Part shown: in pieces, positions 41,300-49,483 of the stretch
How the letters are laid out: each line of letters starts with the position of its first letter
Position numbering within the stretch: position 1 is the first letter of the stretch
Source of the DNA: Alg239-R122 sp041746135
Lineage (GTDB): Bacteria > Pseudomonadota > Alphaproteobacteria > Sphingomonadales > Sphingomonadaceae
Assembly (NCBI GenBank): GCA_041746135.1
Contig: JBGTHQ010000003.1
Span: 62,001 to 126,000, forward strand
Direction: 5' to 3'
Length of the DNA: 64,000 nt
The notes under the pieces: generated by a model
The model's input: the letters and a program-made list of their open reading frames with translations, nothing else
Database searches by the model: none
Told to the model about the DNA's origin: nothing
Translations under genes and position numbers: made by a program

Positions 41300-42066
41300 G
41301 CGGAGCGCCTCCAAAGCTGGCGCTGGTAACGGGCGGATGCCGCCGCGTGGGCGCGGCGATATCGGCTTATTTGGCACGGCAGGGGTGGGCGCTCGCACTG
41401 CACGGACATAGCGACTGCGAACCGGACAAAGATCTGGTCGGCACATTGGCCGATACGGGCGCAGAATGGCACGGCTTTGTCGCCGAACTGTCCGACCCGG
41501 AGGCATGCAATGCCCTGATATCGCAAGTTACCGAGCATTTTGGTCGTGTACCCGACCTGCTCGTCAACAATGCGTCGCTATTCGAATATGATACGATAGA
41601 CAGCCTTACCGCCCACAGTCTTGCCGCACATTTCGCGGTCAACGCGCACGCGCCGGTAGTGCTGACGAAAAAACTGGTCGATCTGGCGGGCGGTGGCATG
41701 CAGCCGTGCGTGGTCCATATTGCCGACCAGCGTGTCCGCAATCCCAATGGAGATCAGCTTTCCTACACGCTGTCGAAACAGGCGCTGGTACAATCTGTGC
41801 AGACGCTGGCCATCGCCTATGGTCGCCGCGCACGCATCAATGCCGTCGCGCCCGGGCTGATCCTGCCCACCGAAGAATATGGTGCGGACCAGATACGAAC
41901 GCTGGCGAATATGATGCCGCTGGAAAAACTGGCTGCGCCGGAGGATATTGCCGTTACCGTCCATTACCTTGCCGAGGCTGCGTCGGTGACGGGGCAGATT
42001 GTCTATGTCGATGCGGGCGCGCATCTTACCCATTTTGCACGCGATTTCGTTTTCATGGGCAAATAA
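41296..42066 (+). CDS. SDR-family reductase, pteridine reductase/FolM-like
   Basis: 256 aa short-chain dehydrogenase. LVTGGCRRVGAAISAYLA has TGxxxRxG in place of TGxxxGxG, a feature of PTR1/FolM pteridine reductases that prefer NADPH. LLVNNASLFEYDT, then YTLSKQALVQSV with catalytic Tyr and Lys, are intact. The ATGA overlap with folB suggests it reduces dihydropterin or dihydrofolate. It may replace or supplement FolA. Confidence 0.8.
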   Translation: MSGAPPKLALVTGGCRRVGAAISAYLARQGWALALHGHSDCEPDKDLVGTLADTGAEWHGFVAELSDPEACNALISQVTEHFGRVPDLLVNNASLFEYDTIDSLTAHSLAAHFAVNAHAPVVLTKKLVDLAGGGMQPCVVHIADQRVRNPNGDQLSYTLSKQALVQSVQTLAIAYGRRARINAVAPGLILPTEEYGADQIRTLANMMPLEKLAAPEDIAVTVHYLAEAASVTGQIVYVDAGAHLTHFARDFVFMGK

Positions 42067-42078
42067 TTTATTTTTTGT

Positions 42079-42103
42079 GGAACGAACTGCATCCGCGCCC
42101 GTT
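42079..42103 (+). promoter_or_regulatory. Sigma-EcfG promoter of the fasciclin lipoprotein gene
   Basis: GGAAC (42079-42083), exactly 16 bases, then CGTT (42100-42103): a perfect match to the EcfG consensus and the same form as the nepR promoter at 14341-14365. The predicted transcript starts near 42110, 34 bases before the ATG at 42144. Confidence 0.85.
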
Positions 42104-42143
42104 GCTCGATTGAAACCTATGTTGGTTTCAAAGGAAGGATATT

Positions 42144-42734
42144 ATGAACAAGATTACACAATTTATGATCGCCGGATCTGCAGCAGCATTGCTCTCCGCA
42201 TGCGGTTCAGCAGAAAATGACACGATGACGGATGAAACCGTCGTCGAGGACGTCACCCCTACCGATGGTGTCGATATGGTTGCAGAACAGACCGTGGTGG
42301 AAGCAGCGCAAGCCAATCCCGATTTTTCCACTCTGGTACAAGCGGTAACAGCTGCTGACTTGGGCGCTACACTTTCGGGTCCGGGTCCATTTACAGTATT
42401 TGCCCCCAATAATGCTGCGTTTGATAAAGTCGGTGCGGAAACGCTTACCGAGTTGATGAAACCGGAAAACAAGGACAAGCTGAAAGGTATTCTGACCTAT
42501 CATGTGGTATCAGGAAACGTACCTGCAGCAGACTTGATGAAAATGATCACCGATGGCGGTGGCAAAGCCACTTTGACCACCGTGCAGGGCGGCACGATTG
42601 AAGCCACCATGGATGGCGATAATGTCAAATTGACCGATGCCACCGGTAAAAGTTCGACCGTAATCCTGACCGACGTGGCCGCCAGCAATGGTGTTATCCA
42701 CGCAATCGATACAGTTGTTATGCCAAAAGCCTAA
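42144..42734 (+). CDS. Fasciclin (FAS1) domain lipoprotein
   Basis: 196 aa. Signal peptide with lipobox LLSAC (Cys near 20), an acidic linker of about 30 residues, then one FAS1 domain: VVEAAQANPDFSTLVQAV, GPFTVFAPNNAAFDKV, LKGILTYHVVSG and SNGVIHAIDTVVMP. FAS1 proteins mediate adhesion or surface stability. The gene has AAGGAAGG before the ATG and an exact EcfG promoter, so it is likely induced by general stress. Envelope location is predicted. Confidence 0.92.
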   Translation: MNKITQFMIAGSAAALLSACGSAENDTMTDETVVEDVTPTDGVDMVAEQTVVEAAQANPDFSTLVQAVTAADLGATLSGPGPFTVFAPNNAAFDKVGAETLTELMKPENKDKLKGILTYHVVSGNVPAADLMKMITDGGGKATLTTVQGGTIEATMDGDNVKLTDATGKSSTVILTDVAASNGVIHAIDTVVMPKA

Positions 42735-42760
42735 AGATCAGTATTACAAAAAAGATTTCA

Positions 42761-42787
42761 GGCCCTGCCACGATGGCAGGGCCTTTT
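42761..42787. terminator. Terminator after the fasciclin gene
   Basis: GGCCCTGCC (42761-42769) and GGCAGGGCC (42775-42783) form a perfect nine-pair stem with a five-base loop, followed by TTTTCTTT. It also lies at the 3' end of the convergent oxygenase gene and, with upstream A-rich sequence, may act in both directions. Confidence 0.9.
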
Positions 42788-42789
42788 CT

Positions 42790-43719
42790 TTATGTGGCGA
42801 GCCCGATTTCGCGCAAGCGCTGTTGCAGATAATCGTCGGCCAAAATCGACTCGGAATATCGGTTGGGATTATCGGCTGTGATCGTATTTTCCAATGTCGC
42901 AATTGGAAAATCGGAACGCAGATGCAGGAAAAAGGGCATGGAGTAGCGGCTGTGTTTCATACGCTCGGCCGAAGGATTGACCACGCGGTGCGTGGTGGAT
43001 GGCAGGACATGGTTAGTGAGCCGTTGCAGCATGTCCCCCACATTGACCACCAGCGCGCCTTCGGGCGGATTGGCGCTAATCCAGCTGCCATTGCGTGACA
43101 GCAGTTCCAATCCGGCTTCTTCCGCGCCCAGCAGCAGGGTGATAAGATTGATATCTTCATGCGCGCCGGCACGGATCGCACCCGGCTCGGCATTTTCGAC
43201 CGGCGGATAATGCAGCAGACGCAGCAGACTGTTGCCGTCCTCGACCGCTTTTTCGAACCAGTCGGGTGCCAGCTCCAGATAGACCGCGATGTGCGAGAGG
43301 ATGATATTGCCCACCCGGTCGAATTCGGCGAACAACGGTTCCATTGTTTCGCGAAACCCTGCCGGATGGTCCGGCCAGATATTGGGCGGCATGGAATCGG
43401 AAAGAACATGTCCAGGCGGCAGTTCGCGGCCGACATGCCAGAATTCCTTGAGGTCGGGCTGTTTAGCATCTTTGGCGATTTCGGTACCGAACGCGGTATA
43501 GCCGCGCGCGCCGCCGCTGCCTGCGATCAGATACTGGCGTTTTTCCGCTTCGGGCAGAGCGAAAAACGCGCGGGTTTTTTTCCAGGCATCCTTAACCAGG
43601 TCGGCATCGAGGCCATGATCCTTGACCATGGCAAAGCCGAACGTCTGAAAACTGCCACCCAGTTTCTGCGCGAGATCGACTGGATCATCAGCGAGCGAAA
43701 GGACAGGAAGTTCTTGCAT
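42790..43719 (-). CDS. Isopenicillin-N-synthase-like 2OG-Fe(II) oxygenase
   Basis: 309 aa. The iron site is visible: AGAHEDINLITLLLG (His and Asp) and STTHRVVNP (second His), followed by RYSMPFFLHL with the Arg-x-Ser that binds 2-oxoglutarate or substrate. DHGLDADLVKDAW and FFALPEAEKRQY are normal N-terminal blocks. The substrate of this bacterial subgroup is unknown; no NRPS or beta-lactam genes are nearby. Confidence 0.87.
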   Translation of the reverse strand: MQELPVLSLADDPVDLAQKLGGSFQTFGFAMVKDHGLDADLVKDAWKKTRAFFALPEAEKRQYLIAGSGGARGYTAFGTEIAKDAKQPDLKEFWHVGRELPPGHVLSDSMPPNIWPDHPAGFRETMEPLFAEFDRVGNIILSHIAVYLELAPDWFEKAVEDGNSLLRLLHYPPVENAEPGAIRAGAHEDINLITLLLGAEEAGLELLSRNGSWISANPPEGALVVNVGDMLQRLTNHVLPSTTHRVVNPSAERMKHSRYSMPFFLHLRSDFPIATLENTITADNPNRYSESILADDYLQQRLREIGLAT

Positions 43720-43804
43720 CTATTATCTCGTCTTCAACTTGGTTATGCTGTCCATATAGCGCGTAATATCGGCAGTTGCACCTAATAGTATGAAAGAAAA
43801 TGCG

Positions 43805-44218
43805 ATGACGAAATCCTATTGGCTGATCAAATCCGAGCCGGACGAATATGGCTGGGACGATCTCAAATCTCAAGGCGAGGGAATTTGGTCAGGTGTGAGA
43901 AATGCCCAGGCGTCTAATAACCTCAAGACGATGAGGATAGGCGACGAATGCTTTTTCTATCATTCGCGGCAGGGGCTGGAAATTGTGGGAATCTGCGCAG
44001 TCAGTGCCGAACATTTTCCCGATCCTACTGACCGGACCGGACGCTGGGTCGCGGTCAAGGTAAAGCCGCTGCATAAGCTGGAGCGTACGGTCACACTGAA
44101 GGCAATAAAGGCTAACGAGACGCTGCGGGAACTTGCCATTATCAGGCAGTCGCGCCTTTCGGTGGCTCCCGTCACGCAAGACCAGTGGAATGAAATCGTA
44201 CGCATGTCGCAAGCCTGA
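43805..44218 (+). CDS. EVE-domain protein
   Basis: 137 aa from ATG at 43805 (an in-frame ATG at 43790 adds five residues). SYWLIKSEPDEYGWDDL followed by WSGVRNAQASNNLKTMRIGD and FFYHSRQGLEIVGICAV are the EVE (PUA-like) fold residues that form an aromatic cage for modified bases. Bacterial EVE proteins bind modified nucleobases in RNA or DNA and often accompany defence genes. None is adjacent here, so a housekeeping RNA-related role is likely. Confidence 0.9.
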   Translation: MTKSYWLIKSEPDEYGWDDLKSQGEGIWSGVRNAQASNNLKTMRIGDECFFYHSRQGLEIVGICAVSAEHFPDPTDRTGRWVAVKVKPLHKLERTVTLKAIKANETLRELAIIRQSRLSVAPVTQDQWNEIVRMSQA

Positions 44219-44278
44219 TCAGAGTTAAGAAAAAACCTAAGTTATGCGCTGAGATGCCAATAATTGCGACGAAAAGAA

Positions 44279-44303
44279 TGAACCTTGTTCCTATTGGTGC
44301 GTA
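44279..44303 (+). promoter_or_regulatory. EcfG-like promoter of csbD
   Basis: TGAAC (44279-44283), a 16-base spacer and CGTA (44300-44303): one mismatch in each box from GGAAC-N16-CGTT. The position, about 50 bases before a CsbD gene, a frequent general-stress target, makes it plausible. Confidence 0.5.
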
Positions 44304-44356
44304 GATATAATGTGAAGAGGCAATCGGGCCCGATCGCACAGAATAGGAGATTTGAC

Positions 44357-44539
44357 ATGGGTGAATTCACCGATAAAGTAAAAGGCAATAGCAACAAAGC
44401 GGCCGGCAAGATCAAAGAAGCGACCGGCGATGCGCTGGATAACAAGGAAATGGAATCTGAAGGCAAGGCGCAGCAGACCAAAGGCAAAGCGCAAAATGCC
44501 AAAGGTGAAGTCAAAGGCGCAATGGGCGACGATATTTAG
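44357..44539 (+). CDS. CsbD-family stress protein
   Basis: 60 aa from ATG at 44357, with TAGGAG nine bases upstream. MGEFTDKVKGNSNKAAGKIK and the Lys/Gly-rich repeats (GKAQQTKGKAQNAKGEVKGA) match CsbD, a small hydrophilic protein induced by the general stress sigma factors of Bacillus and alphaproteobacteria. Molecular function is unknown. Its own terminator follows, so it is monocistronic. Confidence 0.93.
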   Translation: MGEFTDKVKGNSNKAAGKIKEATGDALDNKEMESEGKAQQTKGKAQNAKGEVKGAMGDDI

Positions 44540-44560
44540 AAGTCGCCGCACTTTTCAAAA

Positions 44561-44587
44561 GCCGCTCCATTCAGGGGCGGCTTTTTT
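44561..44587 (+). terminator. Terminator after csbD
   Basis: GCCGCTCC (44561-44568) pairs with GGGGCGGC (44574-44581), one T-G wobble, then six T residues (44582-44587). An A-run before the stem could also end the convergent TPP-enzyme transcript. Confidence 0.9.
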
Positions 44588-44594
44588 GTGCGTG

Positions 44595-46244
44595 TCATGC
44601 TCTCAATTTCGACACCGTCGTGCCGCTGGCGGCGATCTGCTCGATATCGGTTTTAAGGTGCAAAAGTTTGAGCCCTTTATGCTGCATCGCTTCGGAAAGC
44701 GCGGGACCAAACTCCTGCGTCTTCTCTACTGTCGCGGTCCATGCACCGAAAGCATTGCCTAACATGGCAAAATTGGGATTCTGCAGGCTTGTGGCAGATA
44801 GTCGTGTGGGATATTCGCGTTCCTGATGCATGCGAATGGTGCCGTACGTGCCGTTATCGACAATGATGACGAGCAGATCGCAATCATATTGCGCGGCCGT
44901 GGCCAGTTCCTGTCCGTTCATCAAAAAGTCGCCGTCGCCCGCGACAACGATCACCGTGCGCTCGGGATAACGCAGCGCAGCGGCGACAGCGGCGGGAACG
45001 CCATAGCCCATCGCCCCGGCGGTCGGCGCCAACTGGCTTGGCATCACGCCGTAATGCCAATAGCGGTGCCACCAGCCAGAAAAATTGCCGGCACCGTTGC
45101 AAATTATGCTGTCGGGCGAGAGCATTTCGCGCATGGTGGCGACGCATTGGCCAAGGTCGAGCCCGGCTTTCGTAGATTCGGGCGTAGACCATTCGCGCCA
45201 TTCTGCATGTGCCTCGGCCCCCGCATCGAAACGGAGCAGATCATGATTCCATAAAGCCGCGCTTTCGGCAAACTCGTTCATGTCCGCGCAAATGGGCAGG
45301 TCGGTACGAAAGATATGACCCAGTTCGTTCGGGTCGGGATGAACATGCACCAGGATCTGGCCGGGATGATCGGGTGTGATCAGTGTAAAGCCGTCGGTGG
45401 TCGCTTCGCCCAGCCGCGCGCCTACCGCCAGCACCAGATCTGCATTTTTGACGCGTTCAACCAGTTTCGGATTGGGGCCATAACCGAGATTCCCGGCATA
45501 AACCGGACTGTCATTGGCAATCGCATCCTGTCGCCGGAAAGCGACCGCAACGGGGAGACCAATTCCTTCGGCGAATTTCTGAAAATGATCGCGGGCTTTC
45601 GGCGTCCAACCCGCACCGCCGATAATCGCAATCGGGTCGGTCGCGTCAGCGAGAAGGTCGATTAAGGCTGTCATAGCGTCGGGGCAGAGCGGCTGCGCCG
45701 GTGCAGTAACTTTCGGGCGGTCGATTGCCTCGACTGTGTCGCGCAGCATATCTTCGGGCAGGGCAATGACGACCGGTCCGGGGCGCCCCCATGTGGCGAC
45801 GCTATAGGCGCGCGCGATATATTCGGGTATGCGGCTGGCGCTCTCGATCCGCGTCGCCCATTTGGCCAGCGGTGCGAACATCGCGGGGAAATCGACTTCC
45901 TGAAACCCCTCGCGGTCGCGGTCACCGCGTGCAACATCGCCGATAAACAGGATCATCGGTACGCTGTCCTGCATCGCCACGTGCACCCCGATCGAGGCAT
46001 TGGTCGCACCGGGGCCGCGCGTAACAAAAGCGATGCCGGGCGTGTGCGTCATCGCCCCGTCCGCGCAGGCCATGAATGCCACGCCGCCTTCCTGACGGCA
46101 GACGATAGTTTCAATTTCGGGCACATCATGCAATGCATCAAGCACGGCGAGGAAACTTTCGCCCGGAACCGTGAACAATCGGTCGCAGCCCTGGATTTTC
46201 AATTGGTCGATGAGGATATGGCCGCCGGTTCGCATGTTGCTCAT
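44595..46244 (-). CDS. Thiamine-pyrophosphate enzyme, acetolactate-synthase-like
   Basis: 549 aa from ATG at 46244. LFTVPGESFLAVLDAL has the catalytic Glu that activates TPP, ETIVCRQEGGVAFMACADG and GIAFVTRGPGATNASIG the N-terminal domain, and VVAGDGDFLMNGQELATAAQ followed by VDNGTYGTIR the Mg-TPP motif. The subgroup resembles IlvB but lacks an IlvN regulatory partner here; related enzymes include benzoylformate decarboxylase, sulfoacetaldehyde acetyltransferase and oxalyl-CoA decarboxylase. It follows an aldehyde dehydrogenase gene by 13 bases, so decarboxylation to an aldehyde and its oxidation is plausible. Confidence 0.8.
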   Translation of the reverse strand: MSNMRTGGHILIDQLKIQGCDRLFTVPGESFLAVLDALHDVPEIETIVCRQEGGVAFMACADGAMTHTPGIAFVTRGPGATNASIGVHVAMQDSVPMILFIGDVARGDRDREGFQEVDFPAMFAPLAKWATRIESASRIPEYIARAYSVATWGRPGPVVIALPEDMLRDTVEAIDRPKVTAPAQPLCPDAMTALIDLLADATDPIAIIGGAGWTPKARDHFQKFAEGIGLPVAVAFRRQDAIANDSPVYAGNLGYGPNPKLVERVKNADLVLAVGARLGEATTDGFTLITPDHPGQILVHVHPDPNELGHIFRTDLPICADMNEFAESAALWNHDLLRFDAGAEAHAEWREWSTPESTKAGLDLGQCVATMREMLSPDSIICNGAGNFSGWWHRYWHYGVMPSQLAPTAGAMGYGVPAAVAAALRYPERTVIVVAGDGDFLMNGQELATAAQYDCDLLVIIVDNGTYGTIRMHQEREYPTRLSATSLQNPNFAMLGNAFGAWTATVEKTQEFGPALSEAMQHKGLKLLHLKTDIEQIAASGTTVSKLRA

Positions 46245-46257
46245 ATGGTTCTTCTCT

Positions 46258-47694
46258 CTACGCCGTATGCACGGCTTTGGTGACCAGATAGGCTTGCAAT
46301 CCCTCGATCGCGTCCTCGCTGCCATAGCCGCTCTGCTTCATGCCGCCAAAAGGCGTATCCGCGCCGCTGATGCTCACGGTGTTGATGCCGACCATTCCCG
46401 CCTCAATCATATCGCCGAGCCGGTTGGCCTGGCGTCCGTTCTCGGTAAAGGCGAAAGCGGCCAGACCATAGGGCAGGCGGTTGGCCTGTTCGATCGCCTC
46501 GTCAAACGTGCCGAACGGCCGCATCATGGCGATCGGGCCGAACGGTTCGTTCGACATCATATCCGCCTCCATCGGCACATCGGCAATGACGGTCGGCCGA
46601 AAGAAAAAGCCGTTTGTCCCGAACCGGTCGCCACCGGTGGTAATCCGCGCACCCTTGTCGCGGGCATCGCTGACCAATTGCTCGATCGCATCGGGGCGAC
46701 GCATATTGGCGAGCGGTCCCATTTGCGATGTATCATCCATGCCGTCGCCGACCTGCATGGCTTCGGTACGCTTGGTAAACTCTGCCACGAACCGGTCGTA
46801 AATACCTGATTGCACATAAAAACGGGTCGGCGCGACACACACCTGCCCAGCATTGCGGAATTTTTGCGGCTGGATGATATCGAGCGTGCGCTCGAGATCG
46901 CAATCATCGAACACCAGTACCGGCGCGTGTCCGCCCAGCTCCATCGTGTGGCGCTTGACGGTGTCGGCGCACAGCTTGATCAGGTGCTTGCCGACCGGTA
47001 CCGATCCGGTAAAGCTGACCTTGCGGATTATGGGTGAGGCGATCAGATGGCTGCTCACCATGTCGGGCACGCCGAATACCAGTTGCGCCACGTTGCCCGG
47101 TACGCCTGCATCAAGCACGCATTGCATCAACGCGATGGTACAGGCCGGCGTTTCTTCGGGCGGTTTGCAGATGATCGAACAGCCGGCAGCCAAGGCGGGA
47201 GCCAGTTTTCGCACCATCAAAAAGAGAGGAAAGTTCCACGGGCTGAACGCCGCGACGGGGCCGACCGGCTGGTGCATCACCACCGATCGTTGTCCTGCGG
47301 GGCGTACCAGCATGCGACCGTAATTGCGCTTCGCTTCTTCGGCAAACCAGTCGAACAGGCCCGCCGCGCCGATGACTTCGCCCGTGGCTTCCTTGAGCGG
47401 CTTGCCCTGTTCCATGGTGATCAGCGGGGCGATATCGCCGACGCGCTCGCGCAAATTGGTGGCAATCTGCCGCAATATCGCACCGCGCTCGTTGACGTCG
47501 CGCAGTTTCCAAGTGGCAAATCCTTTCTCACTCGCGGTGAGCGCGCGATCGAGATCGTCCGTGGTCACGAGCGGAAGCTGCGCGATCGGTCTGCCGTTCG
47601 CGGGATTGACGACAACATGGCTGTCGCGTCCATTGCCCATGACCCACTCCCCGTCGATCAGCATGGCGAGGTCTTGGGGATACTGGACAGTCAT
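46258..47694 (-). CDS. NAD(P)-dependent aldehyde dehydrogenase, succinate-semialdehyde type
   Basis: 478 aa. MEQGKPLKEATGEVIGAAGL, the Asn motif FSPWNFPLFLMVRKLAPALA, the cofactor loop VSFTGSVPVGKHLI, catalytic Glu in MELGGHAPVLVFDDCD and the nucleophile in NAGQVCVAPTRFYV are all present. It resembles GabD-like dehydrogenases. Its operon partner is the TPP enzyme, which suggests that it oxidises the product aldehyde. The real substrate cannot be read from sequence. Confidence 0.88.
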   Translation of the reverse strand: MTVQYPQDLAMLIDGEWVMGNGRDSHVVVNPANGRPIAQLPLVTTDDLDRALTASEKGFATWKLRDVNERGAILRQIATNLRERVGDIAPLITMEQGKPLKEATGEVIGAAGLFDWFAEEAKRNYGRMLVRPAGQRSVVMHQPVGPVAAFSPWNFPLFLMVRKLAPALAAGCSIICKPPEETPACTIALMQCVLDAGVPGNVAQLVFGVPDMVSSHLIASPIIRKVSFTGSVPVGKHLIKLCADTVKRHTMELGGHAPVLVFDDCDLERTLDIIQPQKFRNAGQVCVAPTRFYVQSGIYDRFVAEFTKRTEAMQVGDGMDDTSQMGPLANMRRPDAIEQLVSDARDKGARITTGGDRFGTNGFFFRPTVIADVPMEADMMSNEPFGPIAMMRPFGTFDEAIEQANRLPYGLAAFAFTENGRQANRLGDMIEAGMVGINTVSISGADTPFGGMKQSGYGSEDAIEGLQAYLVTKAVHTA

Positions 47695-47795
47695 GGTGGC
47701 GCTCCGGTTCGTTGCGGGGATACCAATTCCCTAAAACAGTTGACGGAGCGGAGCAATGCTCGTCATTTGGCGAGTAGAAACATAGGAGAGACAGT

Positions 47796-48716
47796 ATGGA
47801 ATGTGTCGCAAGCGGATTGCGTTTCCCCGAAGGACCGGTTGCGATGCCCGATGGCAGCATCATTGTGGTCGAAATCGAGGCGGGCCGCGTTACGCGCATT
47901 GCCGTAGACGGCAAGAAATCCACGATTGCCACCCCCGGTGGCGGTCCCAACGGTGCCGCCACCGGTCCCGATGGCAAGCTCTATATCTGTAATAATGGCG
48001 GGTTCAATTATGTGAATGGCGGCAGCGATGAAGCGCCGTTTCTTGTTCCGCACGGCCAAGCCAAGGATTATTCAGGCGGACGGATTGAGCGGATCGATAT
48101 CGACACCGGCGAGATAGAAACGCTTTACAAGGATGGCGACCATGGTTGCTCTTTGCGCGGTCCCAACGATATCGTGTTCGATAAAGAGGGCGGTTTCTGG
48201 TTCACCGACCATGGCAAGAACCGCCCGCGCGAACGCGACGTTACCGGGGTTTTTTATGCAAAAGCAGATGGAAGCCTTTTAAAAGAAGTGATTTTTCCAT
48301 CCGAAAATCCTAACGGCATCGGCCTGTCGCCCGATGGTAAGCGACTTTATGTCGCGGAGACCTATACCTGTAAATTATGGGCCTATGATATTTCCGCACC
48401 GGGAGAAATCGCTTTCAACCAAGGGCTTTTGGGCAATAGCGGACAGTTTCTATACTCCCCCGGCGGCTATACATTTTTCGACAGCTTGGGCATCGATGGT
48501 GATGGCAATATTTGCGTCGCAACGATCGGGGAATGCGGTATCAGCGTGATATCACCCGAAGGCAAGCTGGTCGAATTCGTCGCGACCGACGATCCGTTCA
48601 CCACCAATATCTGCTTCGGCGGACCGGATCTGCGCACCGCCTATATTACGCTGTCGGCGACCGGCAGATTGGTCAAGATGGACTGGCCGCGCAAGGGGCT
48701 GAAGCTGAATTACTGA
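47796..48716 (+). CDS. SMP-30/gluconolactonase-family lactonase
   Basis: 306 aa six-bladed beta-propeller. FPEGPVAMPDGSIIVVEIEA has the metal-binding Glu, GPNGAATGPDGKLYICNNGG and GPNDIVFDKEGGFWFTDHG the central Asn/Asp ligands, and NGIGLSPDGKRLYVAETYT the next blade. Members hydrolyse sugar lactones or related esters. It has AGGAGAG before the ATG and is divergent from the aldehyde dehydrogenase gene. The TGATG overlap links it to the HAD gene. Confidence 0.9.
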   Translation: MECVASGLRFPEGPVAMPDGSIIVVEIEAGRVTRIAVDGKKSTIATPGGGPNGAATGPDGKLYICNNGGFNYVNGGSDEAPFLVPHGQAKDYSGGRIERIDIDTGEIETLYKDGDHGCSLRGPNDIVFDKEGGFWFTDHGKNRPRERDVTGVFYAKADGSLLKEVIFPSENPNGIGLSPDGKRLYVAETYTCKLWAYDISAPGEIAFNQGLLGNSGQFLYSPGGYTFFDSLGIDGDGNICVATIGECGISVISPEGKLVEFVATDDPFTTNICFGGPDLRTAYITLSATGRLVKMDWPRKGLKLNY

Positions 48717-49381
48717 TGGGCCGCATTACCACTATCCTATTCGATTTTGGCGGGGTGATTACTTCGTCACCGTTCGAGGCGTTCAACCGGATGGAGGAAG
48801 CACGCGGTCTGCCCACGGACAGCGTTCGGCGCATCAATTCTGCCAATCCTGACGGCAATGCCTGGGCGCGGTTCGAACGCGCGGAAATGGATGCGGCGGC
48901 ATTCGATGACGCTTTTGCCGAGGAAGCCGACAAGCTGGGCGTGGAATTGCGCGGGTCCGATGTGCTGACCTGTCTGGTCGGCGATGTTCGACCCGCGATG
49001 GTGGATGCGCTGGACGATCTGAAAGAGCGCGGCTTCCAGTTGGGATGTATTACCAACAACGTACCCAGCGGCAAAGGTAGCGGGATGGCGGTCAGCGAGG
49101 AAAAAGCCGCGCAGGTCGCCGACATCATGACGCGCTTCGACCATATACTCGAAAGCTCGAAAGCGGGTGTCCGCAAGCCCGATCCGCGCATCTACCAGAT
49201 GATGTGCCGCGCGCTGAACGTGGTGCCAGAGCAGTGCGTATATCTCGACGATCTGGGCATAAACTGCAAACCTGCCGCCGCAATGGGTATGAAAGTGATA
49301 AAGGTGACAGGTACGACGCAGGCGCTCACCGCGTTGCGCGATGCAATAGGGTTGCCGGAAGATTGGGCCGAGGCGCTTTAA
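48716..49381 (+). CDS. HAD-superfamily hydrolase (HAD-IA type)
   Basis: 221 aa from ATG at 48716, overlapping the lactonase stop by one base. Motif I reads ILFDFGGVITSSPF, where the second Asp is replaced by Gly, as in epoxide-hydrolase-N-terminal and ACAD10-like HAD proteins. Motif II is ITNNVPS, motif III Lys in SSKAGVRKPDPRIYQ and motif IV VYLDDLGINCKPA. It may be a phosphatase of an uncommon type. Linked with the lactonase in a likely operon. Confidence 0.82.
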   Translation: MGRITTILFDFGGVITSSPFEAFNRMEEARGLPTDSVRRINSANPDGNAWARFERAEMDAAAFDDAFAEEADKLGVELRGSDVLTCLVGDVRPAMVDALDDLKERGFQLGCITNNVPSGKGSGMAVSEEKAAQVADIMTRFDHILESSKAGVRKPDPRIYQMMCRALNVVPEQCVYLDDLGINCKPAAAMGMKVIKVTGTTQALTALRDAIGLPEDWAEAL

Positions 49382-49483
49382 CTGTACAGTCCATTAAGCT
49401 CGAATCGCCGACAGCGCAATTGACGCGCATTGGTAAGCCACTCTATGACCGTTACAAACGCAACCGATATGCGAGATCCCGTT

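Noticed and set aside
43805..44218. EVE-domain gene as part of a defence island
   Set aside because: Flanking genes are an oxygenase and csbD with normal composition and terminators; no restriction, nuclease or mobility gene is adjacent.
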